DNA of 64,000 bases from positions 248,001-312,000 of the forward strand of contig JADJYE010000030.1 in assembly GCA_016719945.1 (NCBI GenBank). Direction: 5' to 3'. Below the pieces are notes generated by a model. That model was not told the DNA's origin, ran no database searches, and saw nothing but the letters and a program-made list of their open reading frames with translations. The DNA comes from Polyangiaceae bacterium. GTDB lineage: Bacteria > Myxococcota_A > Polyangia > Polyangiales > Polyangiaceae. How positions within the stretch are numbered: the first letter of the stretch is position 1; the number at the start of each line of letters is the position of its first letter. Below, piece by piece: positions 52,151 through 59,574 of this stretch. The position numbers and the translations under genes were made by a program.

Positions 52151-52174
52151 TTGAACACCTCACAACGTGTTGAA
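52151..52174. promoter_or_regulatory. Inverted repeat at start of RHH gene
   Basis: TTGAACAC and GTGTTGAA form near-perfect 8-bp arms (7 of 8) around CTCACAAC, starting 1 bp upstream of the ATG. This is the position of an autoregulatory operator for a ribbon-helix-helix protein. Confidence 0.5.
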
Positions 52175-52428
52175 TCACGCACGCGGACCGCCGCGGATGC
52201 GTCTTCCGCCCGCCGCAATCCAAAGCAACCGGCCGCCGAAGCGGGTGCGGCAGGCTGCAGCGGATGCGACGTCCCCGCCGTCCGCCGCCGACACCCGCCG
52301 AGGTCGCATCGCAAGAGGCCGAACGAGCCCTTCGGGCATGCGCCCGCATCCGCTACCGAGTCGGCTTCCTGGCCACCGGCGAGCTCGGCCGGCGCTTGGT
52401 AGAGACCATCGAGCGCAACGCGCGAAGC

Positions 52429-53073
52429 TCACGAACCCGCCGCCCTTCGAGCCGGCCCTCGAGGCTTCGACGTCGCGCCTCGAGAAGCGGGCCAGCCGTT
52501 CGAGCCGGTCATCCTCGGGCCCGTCAGCGCGTCGCGGATGGCGCCTTCGATGGCTCGCCACTCGGGCGACTTGAAGATCTTCGACCACACCGGCTCCGCG
52601 GCCGCGAGTGCTCGAACAGCGCCAGCTCGGGCTGCGAGTAGCGCGCCGACCTCGCGAGGTGAGGCACCGGGCCCGAAGCGTTCCAGCGCTTCGGTACACG
52701 CCTCGAGGTGAGCCCGGGCCGCCGCGACGGCGCCTACGTGACCGCGTAGCGCGTCGGGCTCCCGAACGCGTAGGGGTGCCGCGGCGGGGTCGCGGTCGCC
52801 AGCCCTCGCCCTGGTCGCGTGGGACGGCGGCGGGGTCGCGGCGGCGGGCGCCGAGGTCGACGCCGAGGTCGCGGGCGGCCGGTCCCATGCCGCGGGATCG
52901 ATCCCCAGCTCGGCCCGTGCCCGCTCGCGTCGCTCCGCCGATGGTCGCTTCTGACCGGCGACGAGCGAGCAGACGAACTGCCGCGAACAGCCGAGCCGCG
53001 CAGCGACCCCCGCTTGCGTGAACGCCTCGCACGCTCGCCCCAGAAGTCGCGAACCCTCACTTCGACCCTTCAT
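52429..53073 (-). CDS. HTH regulator of the element
   Basis: 214 residues from ATG 53073, with AGGGAG upstream. The N-terminal HTH reads AFTQAGVAARLGCSRQFVCSLVAGQKRPSAERRERARAELG, a Cro/C1-type pattern. A Pro/Ala linker and a helical C-terminal domain follow (HVGAVAAARAHLEACTEALE, SPEWRAIEGAIRDALTG). After LTG the reading frame quality drops; a missing base near 52515 would continue it as EDDRLERLARFSRRDVEA, so the annotated C-terminus is uncertain. It is likely the element's main repressor or replication regulator. Confidence 0.65.
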   Translation of the reverse strand: MKGRSEGSRLLGRACEAFTQAGVAARLGCSRQFVCSLVAGQKRPSAERRERARAELGIDPAAWDRPPATSASTSAPAAATPPPSHATRARAGDRDPAAAPLRVREPDALRGHVGAVAAARAHLEACTEALERFGPGASPREVGALLAARAGAVRALAAAEPVWSKIFKSPEWRAIEGAIRDALTGPRMTGSNGWPASRGATSKPRGPARRAAGS

Positions 53074-53380
53074 CGGCCGCTCCCTTTCGGTGGACAAAAC
53101 CCCTTGGAAAACTGCGGCCCCGGCTCAAGGTCGACGCCCCCCGGCCTCAGAAGTCCCCACACTGTAACGGGGCCCCCCTTCGTCCTCGTCCCTCACGCCC
53201 CGGACCTTCGACCCCAGCTCGGCGGCGAGCTCGTCACGGGTCAGCCTGGACAGGGTCGGGATGATGGTCGGCGTCACGGGTCCACCTGCTCGATCCAGTG
53301 CATGGACGCCCCGACGCCCCTCGACGCCCCTTCGACGCCCGGGGCGTCCACAACCCTCGCCGTCCGGGATGGCTTCGAGC
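53074..53380. other. Gap between HTH gene and heptamer array
   Basis: No well-supported gene. A 50-codon minus-strand frame (GTG 53277 to 53125, TPTIIPTLSRLTRDELAAEL) could be a small protein. A GACGCCCC-type short repeat occurs several times on the plus strand around 53306-53350. The HTH gene promoter is probably here. Confidence 0.35.
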
Positions 53381-53533
53381 GTTTCCCGTTTCCCGGGTCG
53401 ATCGTCCTTCACTACCGCCGGGGGAACGTCCGCGCGTTTCCCGTTTCCCGCACTAAGAGTGCGGGGAAACGGGAAACACTCGCGGCCCCCGTTTCCCGGA
53501 AACTTGGGAAACACTCGGGAAACACCGGGAAAC
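53381..53533. repeat. Heptamer array GTTTCCC/GGGAAAC, candidate replication origin
   Basis: Ten exact copies in 153 bp: GTTTCCC at 53381, 53388, 53436, 53443 and 53491; GGGAAAC at 53464, 53471, 53506, 53517 and 53527. Tandem pairs have a 7-bp period. The segment 53436-53477 is a near-perfect inverted repeat of about 19 bp arms around AAG. The array is non-coding and lies 10 bp from the end of the replication ATPase gene. Iteron-like clusters beside a rep gene are typical origins; a regulator-binding array is the alternative. Confidence 0.75.
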
Positions 53534-53542
53534 GGTCGCCGG

Positions 53543-55089
53543 TCAAGCATCCGGGCCCCCTTGGATGACCGAATGAAAGATGCGGGAGCGGGACGCTCCG
53601 ACGGTCTCGACGATGCTCCCCGAGGTCTTGAGCCGTTCGAGGGCTTGAAGCTTCTCCTCGGCTCGGCCCTCGACGTTCGCTACCACGCTGCGGACGTTGG
53701 CCCCCGGATGACTGACAACGAAGGCGAGGACGCGCTCGTCCAGCTCGGACCGTTGCGCCAGCTTGACCCGCGCGCGGACCTCTTCGACCGGAGGAACGCC
53801 GACGGCCCGCACCTCGAGGCCCCAGCGCGGATCGTCCTCGCCGGCGACGTCTTCGATCTGCAAGTGCAACGGGTCGGCCGTCGTCCCCGAGCTTCGGGCC
53901 TTGACGTGCCTGATGCGGACCGGCTCGCCTTGCCCGCCGCCGAGGACGAGAACGGAGCCGCACGCGTCGTACAGGGCGCCGCTCCCGCGGATGGCCATGC
54001 GGGCCCCGCCGGTGTCCTCGCGCGACGGCTTGCGCGCGTGGTGAATCACGGCGACGACGCAGCCGGTTTTGTCGGACACGGTGCCGAGCAAGTCGAGCAC
54101 GCGTCGGGCGTCGCTCGCGTTTTCGTCGACGTCGGGCGCGGCCGCTCGGAAGCTGTCGATCAGGAGGAACGCCGAGCTCGCGGCGAGCCTCAGGAGGGCG
54201 GTCTTCGCGTTCGAGTCGGTGAGGCGCAGATCGGGCATGCACGCCACGCGCACGCGGTCCCCGAGCTCCGCCAGGTCGACGTCCATCGCGCGGGCCAAGC
54301 GCTGGTAGCGCTCGCACGTGAGGCGCCGGCCCTGCTCGAGGTCGACGTGAACGACGGGCCCCGGCCGGCCGAGCATGACGTTTCCCCAGATCGGGCGCCC
54401 CGCTGCGACCGCGAGCAGAAGGCTTTGCATCGCCACCGTCTTGCCGCTGAAGCCGAAGCCGGCGACGAGCACCGGCGCGCCCGGGACCATGTCGAACCGC
54501 CCGACGATCGGAGCCAGCGGAGGAAGCGGGGCGCGAGCTCGCGCCCGCTCAACAGCTCCAACCCGCCGGGCCCGCGCTCGTCCGCGATCTCCGCCAGCGC
54601 TCGCGCCGAGTCGCTTTCCCATGTCTCGGCCACGTCGCCGTAGCCTTCGGCCGCGATGCGATGCGCGCGATCGATCACACGGCGTCGACGTGCCAGGTTC
54701 GCGATCCGCGTTGCGTGCGCCTCGACGTGATGGACCGCCGGGGTCGCGTCGACGATCTGCGCGAGGTAGGCCGCGCCCCCGATGCGGGCGAGCCGCTCCC
54801 GGTCGCGCAGCCAGCCAGCAACCTCGACCGTGTCCACCGGCCGCTCGTCCGACGCGAGCGACACGATCGCCTCGGGGATGAGCCGATGGGCCTCGCTGTA
54901 GAAGTCACCCGGGCGAACGGCTCCGAGGACGACAGGAAGCCGGCGGGTCGCGTCTAGGAGCAGCGTCGACAGGACCGCCTTCTCCGCCTCGAGGTCATGC
55001 GGAGGAGCCGGCCGGCGGGGTTGCGCGGGCTCACGCGTCCACCGCGGCGCGCCGATTGGCGGCGGTCGGCTCGTACTCGGCCACCGCAC
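53543..55089 (-). pseudogene. DnaB/RepA-like replicative ATPase, frameshifted near 54525
   Basis: From GTG 55089: a DnaB-N-like domain (PPHDLEAEKAVLSTLLLDATRR, DFYSEAHRLIPEAIVSLAS, GGAAYLAQIVDATPAVHHVE). The frame breaks at ELAPRF; one base added at 54521-54530 continues PPLAPIVGRFDMVPGAPVLV and a RecA-fold ATPase with Walker A GFGFSGKTVAMQ, VVHVDLEQGR, Walker B FLLIDSFRAA and VIHHARKPS. The restored length is about 515 residues. This is a replicative helicase or RepA-type protein of a mobile replicon. The heptamer array lies directly beyond its 3' end. Two separate overlapping genes are possible but less likely. Confidence 0.75.
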
Positions 55090-55456
55090 GCCGCGTCCAC
55101 ACGCAGGTATCGAGCGGTCCCTCGAGCGCGACGGGGAACACGGCGCGGGCGTCGACGATGTACCCGGCGGCCCACCCGACGAGCGCGAGAAGCTCGGCCG
55201 CTGAGCACGTCACCTCAAGCGGAGGATGAGGCGACTCGACCAAGGTCATCGCGCGCGGGCGGCGGATGACGTCGCCGTCGAGCCGAAGGCGCCACACTTG
55301 CGCGTAGCGCATGACGACGATGGTTCGCGGACCGTCGACGGTCTCGACGATCACCCCGACCAGCGGACGCACGATCGCGGTGACGCCTTGCGCCCGCAGG
55401 GCTTCGCCGAGCGCGCGATGGGCGGCGGCGATCACGTCGATCACGGTCGTGATCAC
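55031..55456 (-). CDS. Hypothetical element protein
   Basis: 141 residues from GTG 55456, overlapping the preceding stop (GTGA). TVIDVIAAAHRALGEALRAQ, AIVRPLVGVIVETVDGPRTI and MRYAQVWRLRLDGDVIRRP, then LEVTCSAAELLALVGWAAGY, show a compact alpha/beta protein. Its end overlaps the replication ATPase start. No family is recognised. Confidence 0.55.
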   Translation of the reverse strand: MITTVIDVIAAAHRALGEALRAQGVTAIVRPLVGVIVETVDGPRTIVVMRYAQVWRLRLDGDVIRRPRAMTLVESPHPPLEVTCSAAELLALVGWAAGYIVDARAVFPVALEGPLDTCVWTRRAVAEYEPTAANRRAAVDA

Positions 55457-55674
55457 GAAGCCACCCCTCGCCGGGCGGCGAGCAGCTCCGCGACGAGCTC
55501 GGCCACCATGGCGCGCAGCGCGGCGCGATCGATCCCCATGCGCAGCGGGACGCCCGCGCGCCGGCGGGCACGGGCCTTCTCGGCGGCACGCGCGCACCGG
55601 CGACCGCAGTACCGGGCGCTCCGGTGGCGACCGCCCATCGGCGCAGCACAGCGGGCGCACGTCCGGGCGGTCAT
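55453..55674 (-). CDS. Small CxxC zinc-ribbon protein of the element
   Basis: 73 residues. The N-terminus MTARTCARCAAPMGG followed by ARYCGRRCARAAEKARARRR gives two CxxC/CxxxC pairs, a likely zinc ribbon with a basic helix, and then RAALRAMVAELVAELLAARR. It overlaps both neighbours by 4 bp, so it is embedded in one transcript. Nucleic-acid binding is plausible. Confidence 0.6.
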   Translation of the reverse strand: MTARTCARCAAPMGGRHRSARYCGRRCARAAEKARARRRAGVPLRMGIDRAALRAMVAELVAELLAARRGVAS

Positions 55675-56226
55675 CGGCGACCCCCCGCGGCCCGCATCGG
55701 AACGACGACGCCGAGCTCCGCGAGGGCGCGGGCGTCCGCGTCCGCGATCTCGGGCCGCGCCTTCGGGCTACAGCTGCTCCGCCCGCGACGCGCCTCGAGG
55801 TAGCGCGTCCACGCATCGGACGAGACGACGGCCTTGCGACCGACGCGGGTAACCTCGAGGTCGCCACGGCGACCGGCCTCGAGGACGGCGCGCCAGGAAG
55901 CGGCACCGGGCGGTAGATGGTCGCGATCGAAGTAGTCGAGGGGTCGCGGTCGCCCCGAGCTTCGCCGCGATGCGATCGGCGAGGAGGTCGGCGAGCGCCT
56001 CGACAAGCTCCGCGGCGTTCACGCGGCCCTCCGCTTGGGGGGGACGCGCGAGGTTGAGCCGGGCCGCGTAGTGGACGAGCCGCACCCCGAGGACGTGTCC
56101 CCGGATGCTCTTGCCAGCGAGCCAGCGGCGCGCCGTGCGGACGTCACACCCAACGTGCGCGGCGAGGAGAAGCGCCTGCCGCGGATCGATCGTGGTCTCG
56201 TCTTCGTCGTGCTTTATGCTGAGCAC
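55671..56226 (-). pseudogene. Double-HTH DNA-binding protein (excisionase-like), frameshifted near 55941
   Basis: From ATG 56226 the first part has DPRQALLLAAHVGCDVRTAR and RWLAGKSIRGHVLGVRLVHY, a helix-turn-helix, then VNAAELVEALADLLADRIAA. One C added at 55940-55943 continues it as LDYFDRDHLPPGAASWRAVL and GDLEVTRVGRKAVVSSDAWT, which resembles an excisionase/MerR-like winged helix. The restored length is about 185 residues. It overlaps the CxxC gene by 4 bp. Likely an early regulator or directionality factor. Confidence 0.6.
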
Positions 56227-56290
56227 GACCTTGGGCCCCGGCGCGATTAGCCGGGAGGGACCACGTGTGTGTCCCCCTCTAGCCTGGAAA

Positions 56291-56863
56291 TTAGCCGGCG
56301 CGTTTTCGCGTGCGACTCTTCGCGGCCTTCACGGCTCGCGTCGTCGCGTGGATACCGGCGAGCTTCGCGATCTTCGTCGCGAGCATCCGCGGGCCCTGTC
56401 GACGCGTGAACGCGTTCAGAACCTCGCGGGCCACGTCCCCTGCCTCGATCGCGAGCGGACGCCCCGCTTCGTCTCGCAAGGGACGGAGCCACCCGATCGC
56501 GAAGGCGGCGAGCACCTCCGCCGCTTGGGCGGAGCCCTCGAGGTTCTTCGCCGCTCTGAGCAGCTCCCGAGCCGCGAGGTCGAGATCCGCCCACATCCCC
56601 GAGCGGTTGTGATCCAGGGCGGCGTTGGCTGCGCGCCGCAGCATCCCGATCCTGCCCGTGAAGGGCGAACAGCGCGGCGACGACAACGGTCCTCACGTCA
56701 TCCTCGACCGCTTCGTCCACCTCGCCCACGGCTCGCACAGTTGGAGCGTGACGCGGTTCGCGACGACGACGAGGGCTTCCGGTTGGAGCTTGGCGACTCG
56801 GGGCGCCGCGAGCGCTTCGACCGCTTCGACCGCTTCGGAATTCCGCCTCGTCAACTTCGCCAT
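56291..56863 (-). pseudogene. Hypothetical element protein with two frameshifts (near 56726 and 56656)
   Basis: ATG 56863 opens MAKLTRRNSEAVEAVEALAA and VAKLQPEALVVVANRVTLQL. The frame shifts once near 56724-56728 to EVDEAVEDDVRTVVVAALFA, and again near 56655-56657 to RIGMLRRAANAALDHNRSG, then IGWLRPLRDEAGRPLAIEAG and a basic end (AVKAAKSRTRKRAG). With one base added and one removed, a protein of about 190 residues results. No family is named; homologues of this style occur in other myxobacterial elements. Confidence 0.5.
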
Positions 56864-56872
56864 GGTCGCCAC

Positions 56873-57097
56873 CTACCGCCGCCGGAGCGACCACGTTGCC
56901 CGCCCCTCGCCGTGTCGCCTGTCGGTTTCGGCCGTCACCCGCTCGATTGCGAGGAGCAGCGGACGGACCACGTCGAGCCCAACACGATCGGGTCCGCTGG
57001 TGAGGTTCGCGAGGGCCCGCGTCATGTCCGCGAGAGCCCCCTCGAGGGCCCGGGTTGAATCGCCCGAACCTTGGGCAAAACCCCCCTGTAGCGTCAC
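56873..57097 (-). CDS. Small helical protein at the right end of the element
   Basis: 74 residues from GTG 57097; ATG 57025 would give a shorter form. The body DSTRALEGALADMTRALANL and LDVVRPLLLAIERVTAETDR is helical. It ends 9 bp before the next gene and would be the first gene of the element transcript. The sequence upstream (57100-57172) is lower in GC, as expected of a promoter. Function unknown. Confidence 0.4.
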   Translation of the reverse strand: MTLQGGFAQGSGDSTRALEGALADMTRALANLTSGPDRVGLDVVRPLLLAIERVTAETDRRHGEGRATWSLRRR

Positions 57098-57172
57098 TTT
57101 CGGTGCCTGTTGACTTTCAGAAAGAGCACGAAAAGCCGCTGTTTCCGACACGTCAAATACCCCCTGGGCGAC

Positions 57173-57212
57173 TTTGAAGACCGGGGGCGGCGCCAGCCTA
57201 CCAAGCGCTTCC
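57173..57212. repeat. Attachment site, distal copy (partial tRNA-Sec)
   Basis: Perfect 40-bp copy of 47603-47642, the 5' half of tRNA-Sec including the anticodon loop. It lacks the variable arm and 3' half, so it is not a functional tRNA. It marks the right end of the 9.57 kb element. Confidence 0.9.
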
Positions 57213-57446
57213 AAGGCGAAACTACTACGGTTCCGCCCGACGAGCTAGCTCCCGAGGGTGGCCCATGGGCCACCCGTGGGCCAGCAGCGGCGCCCGTCCA
57301 TCCGCTCGAGGGGTCGATCGCGGTGGTCTCGTGGTTCCTTCAGAAGGCCATCGCGGCCGAGCGTTAGGACCTCGTCACGCGCTTCACGACCACGATCGAG
57401 CGTCTGTCCGAGCGACTTGTCGGAGCCTCAAGCTAGGCTTACGCCC
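57213..57446. other. Gap between attachment site and tandem small genes
   Basis: 234 bp. Plus-strand frames here are open but lack a convincing start or conserved composition, and a stop-free stretch is common at this GC content. It probably contains the promoter for the small gene at 57447. Confidence 0.35.
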
Positions 57447-57692
57447 GTGGCTGAGAGCGCGCCCCTCGGGGACATGGAGGACAGTGAGGTGGAATTCGCG
57501 GGCGTCCGCGCTGGCAACGTCTGCAGCGAGGCGTACCGCCTGGCGGCTTATGGCGCGATGACCCCGACGAGGCACGAGCAGTACCGGGAGACGCTCCGAT
57601 CGTTCCTTGAGGGCCACCAATTGATGTCCTACCTGGATCACCTCGACGCAATGGTCGATGCTGGGGAGCGCCGGGGGGTCCGTCATGAGTGA
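57447..57692 (+). CDS. Small acidic protein, first of a tandem paralogous pair
   Basis: 81 residues from GTG 57447. Core: GDMEDSEVEFAGVRAGNVCS, EAYRLAAYGAMTPTRHEQYR, ETLRSFLEGHQLMSYLDHLD. The next gene encodes a clear paralogue with ED-x-EVE-x-AG, a Cys, LRS-x(3)-GHQL-x(2)-Y. The two overlap by 8 bp. No known family is recognised; it could be a small immunity, antitoxin or phage-related protein. It lies between two attachment-site copies. Confidence 0.6.
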   Translation: MAESAPLGDMEDSEVEFAGVRAGNVCSEAYRLAAYGAMTPTRHEQYRETLRSFLEGHQLMSYLDHLDAMVDAGERRGVRHE

Positions 57693-57914
57693 GGACGCCC
57701 CCTGTGATCTCGAGGATACCGAGGTGGAGATCGCGGGTGGAGCGGCCTCCATGCTCTGCTCCGTCGCGTTCGCCGAGGTTCTGGCTGGGACGATGACGCG
57801 AAGCGGGCGGACGAGCTCCGCGCGAAGCTGCGAAGCCTCGTGACCGGCCACCAACTTGAGGTGTACATGGGAGAGCTTGAGCGGGTCTTCAGCGAGAGAT
57901 CACCAGGACCTTGA
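57685..57914 (+). pseudogene. Second tandem paralogue, frameshifted near 57788
   Basis: ATG 57685 gives DLEDTEVEIAGGAASMLCSV and AFAEVLAG. One G added at 57787-57789 then continues DDDAKRADELRAKLRSLVTG, HQLEVYMGELERVF and ends at TGA 57912-57914 (about 76 residues). Only in this restored frame does it align along its whole length with the upstream paralogue. That alignment independently supports a one-base sequencing indel. Confidence 0.6.
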
Positions 57915-58155
57915 AGGTCACGCCCGAGAGGTTCGTGGCGTTGGGGACCTCAACGAGGGGGCCGTCCGCGCCGCCGTCGTTGTCCCCGCGGTACACCTTC
58001 AGCTTCCCGGTGGAGGCGTCGTTCTGAGGCAGGTAGCCGCCGTACTCGATGGGGACGAGCGCGATGATCGTGGGGGTCGCGTCCTTCGCCGTGCGGAACG
58101 GCTCGAGGAAGGCCGAGCCGCCCGTCGGGTAGGACGTGTCGCCGAGGAAGCTCAC
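57889..58155 (-). CDS. Phage structural-protein-like remnant
   Basis: 88 residues from GTG 58155; the frame is open upstream to 58205 without a better start. FLGDTSYPTGGSAFLEPF, then GGYLPQNDASTGKLKVYRGD and EVPNATNLSGVTFKVLVI, match the pattern of a short tail or capsid-decoration type protein seen in tailed-phage structural operons (family recalled by pattern, not named). It converges on the small tandem genes and overlaps the last by 26 bp. Probably a fragment left by a phage or satellite. Confidence 0.5.
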   Translation of the reverse strand: MSFLGDTSYPTGGSAFLEPFRTAKDATPTIIALVPIEYGGYLPQNDASTGKLKVYRGDNDGGADGPLVEVPNATNLSGVTFKVLVISR

Positions 58156-58221
58156 GTCGTGGAGATGCGCGCGCGCGAAGTCCTTGCCCGACGAGTTCTT
58201 ATGTCGATTCCGTTTTCCGCT

Positions 58222-59007
58222 TCAGAGAATCTTCACGGGCGAGTGCGGGAAGCACGAAAGGTCGCGCAGGGTCTTGCCTCCTAGAAATTCGATCGGCCAA
58301 TCGAAGACCTCCGCCACCGATACGGCCCAGCCGTAATTGTCCTCGCCTGCGAAGCTCGCGCAATTGACCGCGTAGACGGCGGAGTCAGCAATGCGAGCGA
58401 GCGGACCGCCGCTAATCCCGCGCGGTGTGTTGACCGTGTGCGTGTAGACAGGGCTCCCGTGCCCCTTGGCGAACGGCGCCCGCGCGTAGAACTCTTCTAC
58501 CTTCCCGTGATAGGCCCGCGGCCAGAAGGCGATGTCGACTTCGAGGCGCTTTTCCGGGGCGGTCTCCACGACGTCGGTATCCCCGAATCCGTAGGTGAAC
58601 ACCGGCTCTTCCGACGCGAGTCGCCCCTCGCCGAGAGCGAAGCAGCACTCCACCTCCATCTGCGCGAATCCGATCGCGAAGTCGTACTCAGGATGAAGCG
58701 CAATCATTCGCGGATGGAGTTCATAGCGGTTGACGCACACGCCGGAGAACCGCGACAGCGCCAGATCTTCCAGGACTGCATCTCCATTTGCTACGACGTG
58801 CTTCGCGGTCATGAAGAGCCCGCCGTTCGTGACGAAGAATGCAGTCCCCGGGCTCTCCTTGTCGAATGCGACCCGGCCGTCGGGCAGTGAACGCCACCGC
58901 GAGATCGACGCGGTCGCTGCCGCGAGATCGTTTCTTAGGGCTTCGACCGTCACTGGTGCTCGTACGCCCCTAACCGCCCGTCGTCGCCAGCGGAACTGAA
59001 GCTCCAT
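58222..59007 (-). CDS. Trypsin-like serine protease
   Basis: 261 residues from ATG 59007. The chymotrypsin-fold triad is visible: His in FMTAKHVVANG, Asp in LHPEYDFAIGFAQ, Ser in TPRGISGGPLARIA. There is no signal peptide or PDZ domain, so it is probably cytoplasmic, unlike DegP. Codon use is less GC-rich than its neighbours (many AAT, GAA and ATT codons), suggesting recent transfer. Its place between attachment-site copies marks it as cargo. Cytosolic trypsin-like proteases occur in bacterial defence systems, but no such role is shown here. Confidence 0.8.
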   Translation of the reverse strand: MELQFRWRRRAVRGVRAPVTVEALRNDLAAATASISRWRSLPDGRVAFDKESPGTAFFVTNGGLFMTAKHVVANGDAVLEDLALSRFSGVCVNRYELHPRMIALHPEYDFAIGFAQMEVECCFALGEGRLASEEPVFTYGFGDTDVVETAPEKRLEVDIAFWPRAYHGKVEEFYARAPFAKGHGSPVYTHTVNTPRGISGGPLARIADSAVYAVNCASFAGEDNYGWAVSVAEVFDWPIEFLGGKTLRDLSCFPHSPVKIL

Positions 59008-59093
59008 CGCGATGGTGCGAAGAAGCGATAGCAGCGCTCCCCTCTTCGCGGCATCCAGGCGTGAAGGTTCGCGGCGCTCGCGATCGGAGTGCT

Positions 59094-59110
59094 TACCAAG
59101 CGCTTCCGCC
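59094..59110. repeat. Third partial tRNA-Sec 5'-end copy (17 bp)
   Basis: TACCAAGCGCTTCCGCC equals 47629-47645, the first 14 bases of tRNA-Sec plus 3 flanking bases, in the same orientation. It lies just upstream of the protease gene and is a plausible attachment remnant closing a second segment (57213-59110). Confidence 0.5.
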
Positions 59111-59164
59111 GGGGAACCTACTATGCCGGATCGGCTCGCACAACCTCCCCGGGGAGATCCGCAG

Positions 59165-59496
59165 TCAGGCCCTCGCGAAGAGAGCGCGCACGATCCACAG
59201 CGTCACGACGGCGCACAGGAACACGAGCCGGGACGCGGCGGCCAGCGTCCACAGCCCGCGAGGGCAGCGAAGGGGGCCGCGACGATCAGGGCATAGTGCA
59301 GCGCGCCGCTCGGCGCTGCGCTCAGGACCTCGCTGGCGTGAGCCGACGAGGTGGCTGCTGCGCATCGCCGGCAGACCCGGTCGCCCTCGGTCGAGTAGAC
59401 GATCTCGCGCACGGCGACCGCTTGGCTGCAGGCCTCGCAGGTCCCGGTTCTCTCGCGGGCGGAGCATCGATAGGCGGCGGCTCGAGGGGTGTTCAT
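59165..59496 (-). pseudogene. Zinc-ribbon membrane protein, frameshifted near 59256
   Basis: From ATG 59496: MNTPRAAAYRCSARERTGTC, a CxxC ... CxxC zinc ribbon (TCEACSQ, RVCRRCAAA), then a first helix LHYALIVAAPFAALAG. One base added at 59255-59257 continues LWTLAAASRLVFLCAVVTLW as a second helix, ending IVRALFARA, about 109 residues. Family unknown; the gene lies just outside the last attachment remnant. Confidence 0.6.
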
Positions 59497-59574
59497 GATG
59501 GGCTCGTCTCGTGTGCGGCGCTCACAGGACGCCGCTGACGAGCGAGCTCTGACACCTCCAAGCGACGAGCCGCG

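Larger units (their letters stand above)
47603..57212. mobile_element. Integrative element in tRNA-Sec, about 9.6 kb
   Basis: Bounded by 40-bp direct repeats 9570 bp apart. All convincing genes read leftward, toward the tRNA: an N-terminal-most unknown, a two-frameshift unknown, an HTH/excisionase-like gene, a CxxC protein, a small unknown, a DnaB/RepA-like ATPase, a heptamer array, an HTH regulator, a ribbon-helix-helix protein, an HExxH protein, three or four small unknowns and the integrase. No capsid, portal, terminase, tail or conjugation gene is visible. The composition resembles a phage satellite or integrative plasmid. GC content is close to that of the host. Confidence 0.85.

Noticed and set aside
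53381..53533. Heptamer array as a CRISPR
   Set aside because: Units are 7 bp, occur on both strands, and have no uniform spacers; no cas genes are present.
17393..59496. Split genes as selenoproteins, given the tRNA-Sec
   Set aside because: The breaks are frame changes with a different downstream frame, not in-frame TGA codons followed by conserved sequence.
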